DNA from: Bacteroidota bacterium
GTDB taxonomy: Bacteria > Bacteroidota > Bacteroidia > Chitinophagales > Chitinophagaceae
Direction: 5' to 3'
Length of the DNA stretch: 64,000 bases
Assembly (NCBI GenBank): GCA_023387985.1
Contig: JAEWHC010000009.1
Location: forward strand, 1,240,001-1,304,000
A program made the position numbers and the translations under genes. Positions 26,380-35,399 of this stretch are shown in pieces. Numbering within the stretch: position 1 is the stretch's first letter; every line of letters begins with the position of its first letter. The notes beneath the pieces were generated by a model. The model worked only from the letters and a program-made list of their open reading frames with translations. It did no database searches and was not told where the DNA came from.

Positions 26380-26616
26380 TTATTCCTGGTTGTCGCGCCA
26401 TTCGTAAACCCACGAACTTTGGATCATTTCAAGGTGTCCTTCGTTGCTGTCTTCCCGCTTCCCTTCAAATCCGGGCAGGCTTAGTACCCAATCCAGCAAA
26501 TCGGTAAAACGAATACGGTATATTTTGTTTTCGCCAAAATCATCGCCGAATTTCTCATAGAGCTTAATGGCGATATCTTCATAATCGTTCCAGTAAATAG
26601 GCGGTTCATAAGACAT
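26380..26616 (-). CDS. iscX: IscX-like iron-sulfur assembly protein
   Basis: A 78-aa acidic protein starting MSYEPPIYWNDYEDIAIKLY. It contains the IscX/YfhJ pattern: the W-x-D-x-E-D-I-A-x-L opening, D-P/FGEN-like middle, the RFTDLLDWVLSLPGF helix and the final E-x-I-Q-x-x-W-x-x-E-W block. IscX binds IscS and modulates sulfur transfer and iron supply to IscU. The frame is open 24 codons upstream, but homologues begin here. It lies 31 bp downstream of the ferredoxin gene, as in the E. coli isc operon order fdx-iscX. Confidence 0.88.
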   Translation of the reverse strand: MSYEPPIYWNDYEDIAIKLYEKFGDDFGENKIYRIRFTDLLDWVLSLPGFEGKREDSNEGHLEMIQSSWVYEWRDNQE

Positions 26617-26647
26617 AAATAGTGAATTGAGGTTTAAAAGTTTGAAT

Positions 26648-26983
26648 TTATTCACCCAAAAACTGGGTCTGATCAGGAACCCGGACACGAATCACTCCGC
26701 TGCCTTCCTCCAAAAGACACTGGCAGCTCAGCCGGCTCTCGAGGCGAGGACTTACAGCGCGGTCAATAAAATCTTCTTCTTTGTCCGAAATTTCCGGCAA
26801 CAGTTCATCACCTTCTTCCACATATACATGACAAGTACTGCATGCGCAAACGGCGCCACAGTTGTGTTGAAGTTCAATACCATTGTCCAGGGCTACTTCC
26901 AGGATGGAATCTCCGGGAGCGACATTTTCTAAAGTAACAGGTTCTAAATCTTTCTGTTCAAACGTGAAATGAATTGTATACAT
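26648..26983 (-). CDS. fdx: [2Fe-2S] ferredoxin, adrenodoxin/Isc type
   Basis: A 111-aa ferredoxin with cluster ligands C42, C48, C51 (C-x5-C-x2-C) and C87; C46 and C89 are extra. This spacing is that of adrenodoxin and Isc ferredoxin, which supply electrons for cluster assembly. ATG at 26983 is chosen over an open frame 52 codons longer because MYTIHF is the usual start and an exact TACCTTTG promoter box lies 20 nt upstream. iscX follows, but iscS, iscU, hscA and hscB are not in the window. Confidence 0.9.
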   Translation of the reverse strand: MYTIHFTFEQKDLEPVTLENVAPGDSILEVALDNGIELQHNCGAVCACSTCHVYVEEGDELLPEISDKEEDFIDRAVSPRLESRLSCQCLLEEGSGVIRVRVPDQTQFLGE

Positions 26984-27003
26984 GCATCTCTTTTTTGAGG
27001 GCT

Positions 27004-27011
27004 CAAAGGTA
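27004..27011 (-). promoter_or_regulatory. Bacteroidota -7 promoter element (TACCTTTG)
   Basis: Exact TAnnTTTG match 20 nt upstream of the fdx start and downstream of the DUF2520 gene start region; it supports the shorter fdx start and a promoter for fdx-iscX-kdsC. Confidence 0.5.
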
Positions 27012-27110
27012 CTATTGAAAAAGCTGCCCGGCTGTGCCATTGTGTATTTTATAACGATGACGTTCGGTAATTTTTTCAATTTCGTAAACATCCTCAGTGA
27101 TTTACATGCC

Positions 27111-27878
27111 CTATGTGGGTTTTTTGATGCGGTAGGCAATATACTTTGTCATTGTGGAATAGATGTCTAAAAGCAAAGGATCTTCCTCCAGTAGTTTTTT
27201 ATGCCGTTCCACAGTTTGCAGGTCATTGCGAACGGCTGGGCCGGTTTGAAAAATAGCAGGATCTTCATCTCCTAAACGCAAGGCGGTTTGGCGGATGAGT
27301 GGAAGGAGCATCTCAAACGACAAATCATTTTTCCCGCACCATTCATAAGCAGCATGGTAAAGGGCATTGCTGAAATTGTTGGCAAAAACCGCTGAAAGAT
27401 GATAAGCCAGCCTTTCAATGTGTGTTGAAGGCATTATATTTTTCGAAATGCTGAGAGCGAAATTTTCCAGGATTTCATACAGATCATCATCTGCTGCTTC
27501 TAGTAAAAATGGAATTTCGGTCCGGAGCGGAGAATCTGTGGACAGACTTTGCAATGGATAAAAAACACCCGTTTCCCCAGAAATGGGTTGCAACACCTCC
27601 ATAGGCACACTACCGGAAGTGTGGGCAATGAACGAATGCGGCATACGCCAATCCCGTGCAAGCACTTCCAAAGCGGTATCTGAAAGACAGACCAGGTATA
27701 AAGAAGAACCGGGTGAGAGGGTGTGCCAGCTTGAATGGTAAGTTGCATTCCAACGTTCAGCCAGTTTTTTACCGCTATTGCTCCTGCTATATACCTGTTG
27801 AATATTGTGGCCTGAGGCAAAGATTACTTCGCCCAAAACGGAAGCTACATTACCGGATCCAAGAATGGTGATATTCAT
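27111..27878 (-). CDS. Rossmann-fold protein with DUF2520 domain
   Basis: A 255-aa predicted NAD(P)-dependent oxidoreductase. The N-terminus carries a dinucleotide-binding motif GSGNVASVLGEVI (about residues 7-19). The mid-region HTSGSVPMEVL and the block VFYPLQSLS are typical of the DUF2520 family, which resembles F420-dependent NADP reductases and ketopantoate-reductase-like proteins. Substrate unknown. The frame allows an earlier ATG at 27911; 27878 puts the Rossmann strand at the start. It is the first gene of the 27.9-24.2 kb minus-strand run. Confidence 0.83.
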   Translation of the reverse strand: MNITILGSGNVASVLGEVIFASGHNIQQVYSRSNSGKKLAERWNATYHSSWHTLSPGSSLYLVCLSDTALEVLARDWRMPHSFIAHTSGSVPMEVLQPISGETGVFYPLQSLSTDSPLRTEIPFLLEAADDDLYEILENFALSISKNIMPSTHIERLAYHLSAVFANNFSNALYHAAYEWCGKNDLSFEMLLPLIRQTALRLGDEDPAIFQTGPAVRNDLQTVERHKKLLEEDPLLLDIYSTMTKYIAYRIKKPT

Positions 27879-28010
27879 GATCTGAAGTTGCGGTTTTTTG
27901 AATTTTTCCAAAGTAATGATGGCTGGCCGTTATTTTGCAAATTCATTTGATGTCTATTTCCTCAAAATAAAATTCCGGAAAACCGGTATAGCGAAACCAA
28001 ACAAGAGAAT

Positions 28011-28877
28011 ATGGCAAGAACAGGTCTCTCTTTGGCTCAGAAATTTTTACTGGAATATTACCGTGCGAGCATAAACCTTGCTCATGCGGTAAGTCCGAAA
28101 CTTGGTGTACGTATGGCTGTTAATCTTTTTCAACGGCCTTATCCGCGAAAGCGTTTTGAGCCACTGGTTTTTAAACAGGCGGAAAAATTTTATTTTAAAA
28201 GTGCAGGAACCCGTATTGCCGGGTACAAATGGCAACCAAAACGGCCTGTTGGTAAAAAATTCCTGATCCTTCACGGTTTTGCCGGCAGCAGCAAATCATT
28301 TGACCATTATATAAAGCCTGCAATGGCAAAAGGTTACGAAGTGTATACCATTGATGCGCCCGGCCATGGTAACAGCGAAGGTAAACGCCTGAATGTTTTG
28401 ATGTATAGTTGGGTTATCGAAGATGTTATCCGTATGAAAGGTCCTTTCGACGCGATTCTGGCGCATAGTCTCAGCGGCATGTCGCTCATGCTCGCTTTGG
28501 AAAAAGCCGCCAACCACAGGCAGCCCAGGGTAATGTTGGTCGCGCCGCTGGTTAAAGTAAGCACTGCCGTAACAAGTTTCCAGGATTTTTTGAGAATGCG
28601 CAGTACGCTCAGGAGAGATTTTGAAAAAGACCTGGAAACCTGGGCTGGACGTCCTATGAGTTATTTTAGTTTACCGGATCTGGTACGCCATCATCGCGTA
28701 CCGATCTATTGGTTTCACGACCGTATGGATGACACCACACCCTTTGCCGACCTGGCCGGATTGGAAGAAAATCCACCGGACAACCTTGAGTTAATCATAA
28801 CGGAAGGACTGGGCCACAGTGGAATTTACAGGGACAATAAGGTGAAAAAAAAGGTAATACAACTGCTTGGCAACTGA
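28011..28877 (+). CDS. Alpha/beta hydrolase
   Basis: A 288-aa protein with the fold's landmarks: oxyanion loop HGFAG at 88-92, DAPGHGNS near 115-122, nucleophile elbow AHSLSG with S153, an acidic residue in FHDRMDD and the catalytic His in GLGHSG near the C-terminus. The elbow has Ala instead of the usual first Gly. The N-terminal 60 residues are not part of the core fold. The substrate is unknown; esterase or lysophospholipase activity is possible. It lies 91 bp before topA on the same strand. Confidence 0.83.
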   Translation: MARTGLSLAQKFLLEYYRASINLAHAVSPKLGVRMAVNLFQRPYPRKRFEPLVFKQAEKFYFKSAGTRIAGYKWQPKRPVGKKFLILHGFAGSSKSFDHYIKPAMAKGYEVYTIDAPGHGNSEGKRLNVLMYSWVIEDVIRMKGPFDAILAHSLSGMSLMLALEKAANHRQPRVMLVAPLVKVSTAVTSFQDFLRMRSTLRRDFEKDLETWAGRPMSYFSLPDLVRHHRVPIYWFHDRMDDTTPFADLAGLEENPPDNLELIITEGLGHSGIYRDNKVKKKVIQLLGN

Positions 28878-28968
28878 CAGTTAATAAGAAAAATAAGGGA
28901 TTTTTAGAATATTACCCGTTTATTTTGCGGAAAATCAAACTGCAAAAGCAGCTCTGGAGATTTATAGA

Positions 28969-31593
28969 ATGGCAAAAAACCTTTTGATAGTAGAGAGTCC
29001 GGCAAAGGCAAAAACGATTGAAAAATTCCTGGGGCAAGATTTCCAGGTGAAAAGTTGTTATGGCCATATACGTGACCTGGAAAAGGATGATATGGGCATC
29101 GATATCAATCGCAATTTCCAACCAAGATATATTGTTCCGGAGGAAAAACGAAAAGTGGTTTCGGAATTAAAAAAGCTATCGATATCCTCGGATGAAGTAT
29201 GGTTGGCAAGCGATGAGGACCGTGAAGGGGAGAGCATCAGCTGGCATCTATGCGAGGTACTTGGGCTGGATCCGGCTGAAACCAAACGTATTGTTTTCCA
29301 TGAGATTACCAAACCGGCCATACTTGCAGCAATTGAAAATCCGCGTACCGTAAATATGAACCTGGTGAATGCCCAACAGGCCCGGCGCGTACTTGATCGT
29401 ATTGTTGGTTTTGAGATTAGCCCGGTACTCTGGCGCAAAATCGGGATGCAGCGCAGCCTCAGTGCCGGCCGTGTGCAAAGTGTGGCGGTAAAGCTGATTA
29501 CCGAACGCGAAAGGGCGATAAATGCCTTTAACCCCGAAAGCCATTTTGCGATTAAAGCAAATTTTTCCGGCAAAGATCTGAATGATCGCGAAGTGAGTTT
29601 TGGTGCCGAAGGCAGCAAATTCAATAAACAGGATGAAGCGCGAAAATTTCTGGAATCTTGTGTGGGCGCCGGGTATACGGTTAAGGATATCGTGGTGAAG
29701 CCTGGGAAAAAAACACCGGCAGCGCCATTTACCACGTCAACCCTTCAGCAGGAGGCAAGCCGCAAGTTGGGATACAGTGTTTCCCGCACCATGCAGGTTG
29801 CCCAGCGCCTGTACGAAGCCGGCCACATAACCTATATGCGTACAGACAGTGTGAACCTTTCGGATACGGCGCTTGGCAGCATAGGCCATGTGATTGAAAA
29901 CCAATATGGGAAAAATTACCTGAAGATCCGGAAATATAAAACGAAAAGTGGTTCGGCCCAGGAAGCCCATGAAGCGATACGGCCCACCTATATGGATAAA
30001 GAGACCATTGGCGATACAGACGGAAGGAAACTGTATGAACTGATTTGGAAACGCACCATCGCTTCGCAAATGGCCGAAGCCATTACGGAAAAAACTACAG
30101 CCATAATTGAAGTAAGTACCAATAACGCGGAACTCACAGCTTCGGGGGAAGTGATCAAATTTGACGGCTTTTTAAAAGTCTATCTCGAAGGAACGGATGA
30201 TGAAGATATGGAAGAAGATGGGCGTCTGCCAGAATTGAAAACCGGGCAAAAACTCAATCTGTTGGATATGACGGCCACTCAAAAATACAGCAGGGCACAG
30301 CCGCGCTATACGGAGGCTAGCCTGGTTAAAAAACTGGAAGAACTTGGAATCGGCAGGCCATCAACTTATGCACCAACCATCAGTACCATTCTCAAAAGAA
30401 ATTACGTTGAAAAAGCCGACCGGCCAGGCCAGCCCAGAGAATACCAGGTACTGGTACTAAGGAATGAAAAAATTTCAACAAATACCCTTACCGAGAATTA
30501 TGGAGTGGAAAAATCCAAACTCTTTCCTACGGACCTTGGATTTGTGGTAACTGATTTTCTGGATAAGCATTTTGAAGATGTGATGAACTACGGCTTCACA
30601 GCCACTATTGAAAATGAATTTGACAAAGTAGCTTCAGGCCAACTGCAATGGAATAAAGTGGTGAGCGATTTTTACCATCCATTCAAAAAAGATGTTGAAA
30701 ATACATTGGAGACGGCGGATCGTGCTACAGGTGAACGCCTGCTTGGTGAGCATCCGGAAACCGGTCGCCCGGTTTTTGCCCGTATGGGAAGATATGGCCC
30801 CATGATCCAGATAGGCTCGGTAGAGGATGACGAAAAACCATTGTTTGCCAGCCTCAGACCTGGTCAGAGCATAGAAACCATTGAACTCCCGGAGGCGCTC
30901 GACCTCTTCAAGTTGCCCTATATTCTGGGTGATTGGGATGGTACCGAAGTTTCGGTGGGCGTAGGACGCTTTGGGCCTTATGTAAAATTTGGCGATGAAT
31001 TTGTCTCTATTCCCCGCGGCGAAGACCCCCTGGAGATGACCATGCCGCGGGCTGTGGAATTATATGAAGCTAAAAAACAAGCTGATGCCCCGATTGCTAT
31101 GTACAAAGGCGAGCCGGTTTCCAAGGGCAAGGGCAGGTTTGGACCATTTATCAAATACAAAGATCTGTATGTAAATGTGCCCAGGCGCTTTGCTTTTGAT
31201 AATCTCAGCCAGGAGGATGTAAATGAGCTGATTGCAGCGAAAATTGAAAAAGAAGCCAATCGCTATATCCGCGAATGGCCCGAACAAAAAATTACCATAG
31301 AAAATGGTCGCTGGGGTCCATTTGTTCGTTTCGGTAAAAAAATGCTGAAGCTTGGTAAACCGGGAAAAAGCAAATATACCCAGGAAGAAGCGGCCGAACT
31401 TTCTCTGGAAGAAGTTCAGGACATCATCAAACTTCAGGTACCGGATGCATTCGATAAAAAACCGGCAAAAAAAGCAGCCCGTAAAGCAGCAGTGAAAAAA
31501 GTCGCATCCAAAAAAGCTGCGCCCCGTAAAACTGCGTCCAAAAAAACAGCAACTAAAAAACCGGCAATGAAGAAAAATGTGGGCAATAAATAA
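28969..31593 (+). CDS. topA: DNA topoisomerase I
   Basis: An 874-aa type IA topoisomerase that relaxes negative supercoils. The Toprim domain opens with LLIVESPAKAKTIE; DEDREGE lies near residue 84; the active-site Tyr is Y289 (ITYMRTDS). After the core, four Gly-Arg-x-Gly-Pro repeats (GRYGPMI, GRFGPYVKF, GRFGPFIKY, GRWGPFVRF) form the C-terminal DNA-binding domain, replacing four-cysteine zinc ribbons. The last 45 residues are almost all Lys and Ala, a basic tail likely to contact DNA. Confidence 0.97.
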   Translation: MAKNLLIVESPAKAKTIEKFLGQDFQVKSCYGHIRDLEKDDMGIDINRNFQPRYIVPEEKRKVVSELKKLSISSDEVWLASDEDREGESISWHLCEVLGLDPAETKRIVFHEITKPAILAAIENPRTVNMNLVNAQQARRVLDRIVGFEISPVLWRKIGMQRSLSAGRVQSVAVKLITERERAINAFNPESHFAIKANFSGKDLNDREVSFGAEGSKFNKQDEARKFLESCVGAGYTVKDIVVKPGKKTPAAPFTTSTLQQEASRKLGYSVSRTMQVAQRLYEAGHITYMRTDSVNLSDTALGSIGHVIENQYGKNYLKIRKYKTKSGSAQEAHEAIRPTYMDKETIGDTDGRKLYELIWKRTIASQMAEAITEKTTAIIEVSTNNAELTASGEVIKFDGFLKVYLEGTDDEDMEEDGRLPELKTGQKLNLLDMTATQKYSRAQPRYTEASLVKKLEELGIGRPSTYAPTISTILKRNYVEKADRPGQPREYQVLVLRNEKISTNTLTENYGVEKSKLFPTDLGFVVTDFLDKHFEDVMNYGFTATIENEFDKVASGQLQWNKVVSDFYHPFKKDVENTLETADRATGERLLGEHPETGRPVFARMGRYGPMIQIGSVEDDEKPLFASLRPGQSIETIELPEALDLFKLPYILGDWDGTEVSVGVGRFGPYVKFGDEFVSIPRGEDPLEMTMPRAVELYEAKKQADAPIAMYKGEPVSKGKGRFGPFIKYKDLYVNVPRRFAFDNLSQEDVNELIAAKIEKEANRYIREWPEQKITIENGRWGPFVRFGKKMLKLGKPGKSKYTQEEAAELSLEEVQDIIKLQVPDAFDKKPAKKAARKAAVKKVASKKAAPRKTASKKTATKKPAMKKNVGNK

Positions 31594-31633
31594 CGGTTTG
31601 GGATTTGTGAAACAAGGTGTGTGTATGACGAAC

Positions 31634-31659
31634 AAAAAAGCCGGAATAAAATCCGGCTT
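31634..31659 (-). terminator. Intrinsic terminator between topA and the CBM48-like gene
   Basis: Stem AAGCCGGA/TCCGGCTT with a 6-nt loop. Read on the minus strand it runs into six T residues, so it serves the minus-strand gene; the A/T-rich plus-side flank may let it act for topA too. Confidence 0.8.
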
Positions 31660-31687
31660 AAATTAAATTCTCAACAAGGTTATCGAT

Positions 31688-31984
31688 TTAGCTCATTACC
31701 AATACACTGTTGCTGTCCCCAAACGCATTTTCCTGCTGGCCATCGGCATCGGGCTCATTCAGCCAATATTCATTATTGATAAAATACCTGAATTCGTGAC
31801 GGCTGTCTTTGGGCAATTGCACTTCCACCCAGTAAATACCATCTTTTTTACGCTGTTTCATTTCTACCGGGGTTAACCAGTCGCCATTGAGTCCGCGCAC
31901 TTCCACGATATCGGCATTTTCCACATTGAGCAGGAATTTCACCTTGCCATATTCTTTCGTTTTGTAAATCGTTTTTTCAATCAT
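31688..31984 (-). CDS. Isoamylase early-set / CBM48-like small protein
   Basis: A 98-aa single-domain protein that matches glycogen-binding early-set domains: KVKFLL then VRGLNGDW, a Lys-rich strand (MKQRKKDGIYWVEVQLP) and the terminal HEFRYFINNEYWLNEPDAD. The last block resembles the AMPK-beta/CBM48 glycogen-binding strand. There is no catalytic domain and no signal peptide, so it is probably a cytoplasmic carbohydrate-binding module. Partners unknown. Confidence 0.8.
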   Translation of the reverse strand: MIEKTIYKTKEYGKVKFLLNVENADIVEVRGLNGDWLTPVEMKQRKKDGIYWVEVQLPKDSRHEFRYFINNEYWLNEPDADGQQENAFGDSNSVLVMS

Positions 31985-32149
31985 ACTATAAATTTAGAGT
32001 TTTCAATCTCACAAGACAGGCAAATCAGTTGATTGATTACGCTATGCGGGCAAATATACAGCAAACCGTGGAACACCGAAAACAGCCTGGATTTCGATGT
32101 TCTTAAAGTGTTAATAGCTGGGTAGCCTGATGAATCGGGTTTCCGGGAG

Positions 32150-32632
32150 TCAGGCTTTCAGGTAAGCGGCGTACATCCACATGAGTTTCTCCTGCTCGCG
32201 GATGTAATCACTCATTAGTGCGTTTGTACCTTCATCATTCTTATCCCCGCTCAGATCCAGGATTTCACGCTGCACCGGCATGATTTTCTGGAATGACTCC
32301 AGGATTTCGGTTACCGCTTCACGTCCGTTGGATATTTTACCGCTTTCCTTCACCTTACTCAACTCCAGGTATTTGGAATATTTATGTTCCGGAGTGGAGC
32401 CCAAAGTCAAAATCCTTTCAGCAATTTCATCGATCTTAAGTAAAAGGTCATTATAAAGTTCTTCAAACTTCAAATGCAGTTCGAAAAATTTTTCCCCTTT
32501 TATATTCCAATGGTAGCCGCGGGTGTTTTGATAAAAAACGGAATAGCTGGCCAACAATTCGTTGAGCAACCCCGCAATGCGCATGCTTTTCTCTTCATCC
32601 AGACCAATAAGGTTCAAGTGTTTCATTTTCAA
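32150..32632 (-). CDS. dps: Dps-family DNA-protection / ferritin-like protein
   Basis: A 160-aa dodecameric ferritin-like protein that oxidises iron with peroxide and protects DNA. The inter-subunit ferroxidase ligands are all present with the E. coli Dps spacing: H41, H53, E57, D68 and E72. The N-terminus lacks the long Lys-rich DNA-binding tail, so DNA binding may be weak. Monocistronic; no OxyR-like site was recognised. Confidence 0.93.
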   Translation of the reverse strand: MKMKHLNLIGLDEEKSMRIAGLLNELLASYSVFYQNTRGYHWNIKGEKFFELHLKFEELYNDLLLKIDEIAERILTLGSTPEHKYSKYLELSKVKESGKISNGREAVTEILESFQKIMPVQREILDLSGDKNDEGTNALMSDYIREQEKLMWMYAAYLKA

Positions 32633-32694
32633 TATTTTAGGTTACTGCCGAAGATATGAAATCCATCTCATTCCCCATGTGACCGTTGTCATGC

Positions 32695-33207
32695 TTATTT
32701 AATTCCTCGTATTTTAACCCCCTGCAGCTGTTCGATCCAGGTATACGTCAGCGGTCTGGCCGTTTTCTCATCAATGGCCCAAATGACCACAGGTTGCCAA
32801 AGCTTATCGCTTACCGGAATGGCCGCGAGCCAGGAATATCCAAGACCATCAACCGGGTCCATTTTTATACCTCCTGCAAAATATTGAATACTTTGATCTG
32901 TGTAAAGTCTCCGGTACCGGGGAATAGCAGCCTCAGCCGGGTATTCAGGAAAAACAGATTTCCATGCATCTGAGAAAGTCAATTTCCCGTTGGCGGGCAA
33001 TGGCCTCACTCCCAAAATTTGCCACCGCTGCTGAATCTGGTTGTTTTGCGTATAGTTTTCATACACGATTTGGTCAGCCCGGGTTTGCCGGGAATATCCG
33101 CTTTCAAATGGAGGAAAAGTGAGGTAATTATCAAAGTTCTTTTGCCCATGTACAGAAAGAGCAAAGAAAAAGAACATCAACAAAATACCCAGCGTTAATC
33201 GTTGCAT
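32695..33207 (-). CDS. Secreted protein of unknown function
   Basis: A 170-aa protein with a clear signal peptide (about residues 1-21, ending VHGQ). The mature region is rich in aromatic residues and has no cysteine pair or catalytic motif that I recognise. It has no close same-strand neighbour except the SPFH gene 75 bp upstream. A perfect 9-bp inverted repeat lies 9-33 nt upstream of the start. Confidence 0.6.
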   Translation of the reverse strand: MQRLTLGILLMFFFFALSVHGQKNFDNYLTFPPFESGYSRQTRADQIVYENYTQNNQIQQRWQILGVRPLPANGKLTFSDAWKSVFPEYPAEAAIPRYRRLYTDQSIQYFAGGIKMDPVDGLGYSWLAAIPVSDKLWQPVVIWAIDEKTARPLTYTWIEQLQGVKIRGIK

Positions 33208-33216
33208 AGTGGAATT

Positions 33217-33240
33217 GTTTTCGTTTTTAGGAACGAAAAC
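33217..33240 (-). promoter_or_regulatory. Perfect inverted repeat upstream of a secreted protein gene
   Basis: GTTTTCGTT and AACGAAAAC, nine bases each with a 6-nt gap. No T-run follows on the minus strand, so an operator or leader hairpin is more likely than a terminator. Confidence 0.4.
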
Positions 33241-33282
33241 TGAATCAAAAATGAAGCCACCAAACTGTTAATGATCTGAAAC

Positions 33283-34230
33283 TCAAATCCTGAGATCGTT
33301 TTCTCTTTGGTCTCCGGCGCGGTTGGCTTGTTTCATGGCATCTCCAATCTGGCTGGCAGCTCCAAAGCTGGCAACCATGTTGTTCAGCATTTCGCCTGCA
33401 GCGTTTGGCGAATTGGGCAGCAAAATGAGGTTGCTGTTGTTTCCGGTGCCGATAGAATGCAGGGTGTCGTAGTGCTGGGTAACCACAATCAATGCTGAGG
33501 CTTCCTGGGAATTGATACCTACCTTGTTGAGCACGTTTACTGATTCTTCAAGGCCCTTGGCGATTTCGCGACGCTGATCGGCTATACCCTGGCCTTGCAA
33601 ACGTTTGCTTTCAGCCTCGGCTTTTGCTCTTTCTACGATCAAAATCCTTTGGGCATCTCCCTGGAACTGTGCGGCAACTTTATCGCGTTCCGCGGCATTA
33701 ATGCGGTTCATGGCATGCTTCACCTGCTCATCAGGATCAATATCCGTAACAAGGGTTTTAATGATCTCATAACCATATTCGTTCATGGCTTCCTGCAGTT
33801 CAGCTTTTACCGCAATGGCGATATCGTCTTTCTTTTCAAATACATCATCAAGACGCAATTTGGGCACTTCGGCACGCACCACGTCAAAAACAAAGCTGGT
33901 AATTTGCGCCATAGGATTATCAAGCCGGTAAAATGCTTCAAATACTCGTTCTTTGATCACCATAAACTGAACCGAAACTTTAAGTTTTACAAACACATCA
34001 TCTTTGGTTTTCGTTTCAATCACTACATCAAGCTGTTGAATACGCAAGCTGATGCGGCCAACAACATTATCAATAAAAGGGATCTTTATCTGAAATCCTG
34101 CACTGCGCACACTTTGAAATTTCCCGAGGCGCTCAATCAATACTGCGGTTTGCTGCTTAACAATAAAAAAGGCTCCAAAAAAGGCCAGTAAGGCAATACC
34201 AAGGACAACATAAAGGAAAATATTCGTCAT
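33283..34230 (-). CDS. SPFH/stomatin-like membrane scaffold protein
   Basis: A 315-aa protein with one N-terminal transmembrane helix (about residues 3-24), then the SPFH/band-7 domain (VKQQTAVLIERLGKF, RAGFQIKIPFID, LVTDIDPDEQV) and a helical Ala/Glu/Arg-rich coiled coil (about 190-245). Members form membrane microdomain rings and often control membrane proteases. The C-terminal 60 residues are Asn/Gln- and Met-rich. Partner unknown; no NfeD-type gene is adjacent. Confidence 0.9.
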   Translation of the reverse strand: MTNIFLYVVLGIALLAFFGAFFIVKQQTAVLIERLGKFQSVRSAGFQIKIPFIDNVVGRISLRIQQLDVVIETKTKDDVFVKLKVSVQFMVIKERVFEAFYRLDNPMAQITSFVFDVVRAEVPKLRLDDVFEKKDDIAIAVKAELQEAMNEYGYEIIKTLVTDIDPDEQVKHAMNRINAAERDKVAAQFQGDAQRILIVERAKAEAESKRLQGQGIADQRREIAKGLEESVNVLNKVGINSQEASALIVVTQHYDTLHSIGTGNNSNLILLPNSPNAAGEMLNNMVASFGAASQIGDAMKQANRAGDQRENDLRI

Positions 34231-34530
34231 AGAATGATTTTAATTTTGAGTGCGGAAGATACTCTTTTTTCTGCTCATTTCATCCGGAAATAACCGGTTT
34301 TTCTACTCTAAACCGGTGATTCCATCGGATGCATAAAACATCCTTTCCAAGGCTAGAAACAAACAGGCTGGATACAACAGGTTTTTTGAAAATTGCATGA
34401 ATTAACCGGGAATTCCTGGATAGGGTTTCAAAGGAATTTACCTATTGATATTTTATGAAAATAATGGGTTTTCTATTAACATTTTTCATTGCCCTTTTGG
34501 TATCAATCTTGCGTATTATCTAAAAAACAC
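34231..34530. other. Divergent intergenic region, 300 bp
   Basis: It separates the minus-strand SPFH gene and the plus-strand M48 lipoprotein gene. I see no small gene or RNA. It holds a perfect inverted repeat ACCGGTTT/AAACCGGT with a 9-nt gap (34293-34317), not followed by T-runs. A TTTG at 34496-34499 might be a -33 element for the M48 gene but has no clear -7 partner. Confidence 0.5.
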
Positions 34531-35334
34531 ATGGTTATGCTACGAAATCTATTCACTTTCATGCTTGCCGCTTTTCTTGTTGCTGGTTGTGCAACAAACC
34601 CTGTAACCGGCAGAAAACAGCTGAGCCTTGTAAGTGATGATATGCTGCTCCAAACTTCACAACAGCAATACAACCAGTTTTTGAAAGAAAACCGCATTGT
34701 ACGTTCAGGGTCTAATGCCCAAATGGTTAAACGCGTTGGCAACCGGATCGCGAATGCCATTACCCGCTATTATAAACAACAGGGTAAAGCGGATGTACTT
34801 GCAGGATACAAATGGGAATTTAATCTTGTTGATGATAAGCAGATTAATGCATGGTGTATGCCCGGCGGTAAAGTGGTGGTTTATTCAGGATTGCTGCCGG
34901 TAAGCAAATCCGAGACCGGCCTGGCCATTGTAATGGGCCATGAGATTGCTCATGCTGTTGCAAACCATAGCGGCGAACGCTTGAGCCAGGTTTTGCTTGC
35001 TCAGGGGCTGGGAAGTGTCACCAGTGCGGCAACTTCCAATAATGCCCGTTTCAATAATATTTTCAACAATGTATATGGGCCCGCGGCCACGCTCGGCGTC
35101 TTGATGCCCAATGGGCGGCGCCAGGAACTGGAAGCCGACCGTTTTGGGATGATCTTCGCTGCCATGGCAGGTTATAATCCGGCGGAAGCCATTCCTTTTT
35201 GGCAGCGGATGCAAAATGCATCGAAAGGAAGTGCGAAACCACCTGAATTCCTCAGTACGCACCCGGCGGACAATACCCGTATTGAACAGATAAAGCAGCA
35301 TTTGCCGGAAGCCCGGAAATATTACCGCAAATAG
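34531..35334 (+). CDS. M48-family metallopeptidase lipoprotein
   Basis: A 267-aa zinc peptidase anchored as a lipoprotein: the leader ends in LVAGC with the lipidated Cys at residue 20. The HEIAH motif has H137, E138 and H141, and the third ligand E201 is in ELEADRFG. Family members such as LoiP and BepA act in periplasmic quality control of outer-membrane proteins. The frame is open 14 codons upstream; ATG at 34531 or 34537 fits the lipoprotein leader. A strong terminator follows. Confidence 0.92.
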   Translation: MVMLRNLFTFMLAAFLVAGCATNPVTGRKQLSLVSDDMLLQTSQQQYNQFLKENRIVRSGSNAQMVKRVGNRIANAITRYYKQQGKADVLAGYKWEFNLVDDKQINAWCMPGGKVVVYSGLLPVSKSETGLAIVMGHEIAHAVANHSGERLSQVLLAQGLGSVTSAATSNNARFNNIFNNVYGPAATLGVLMPNGRRQELEADRFGMIFAAMAGYNPAEAIPFWQRMQNASKGSAKPPEFLSTHPADNTRIEQIKQHLPEARKYYRK

Positions 35335-35371
35335 GCGGGTTAGATAATTAAATGGATCCAGAAATATAATG

Positions 35372-35399
35372 GCACTTCAGGAAAATGAAGTGCTTTTTT
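35372..35399 (+). terminator. Intrinsic terminator of the M48 gene
   Basis: Eight-base stem GCACTTCA/TGAAGTGC with a 6-nt loop, followed by TTTTTT, 37 nt after the M48 stop. Confidence 0.9.

Noticed and set aside
31450..31590. Repetitive A-rich DNA at the end of topA
   Set aside because: It is simply the coding sequence of the Lys/Ala-rich tail, not a DNA repeat or CRISPR.
31603..31615. GTGAAACA half-site resembling parS
   Set aside because: Only the right half of TGTTTCACGTGAAACA is present; the left half does not match.
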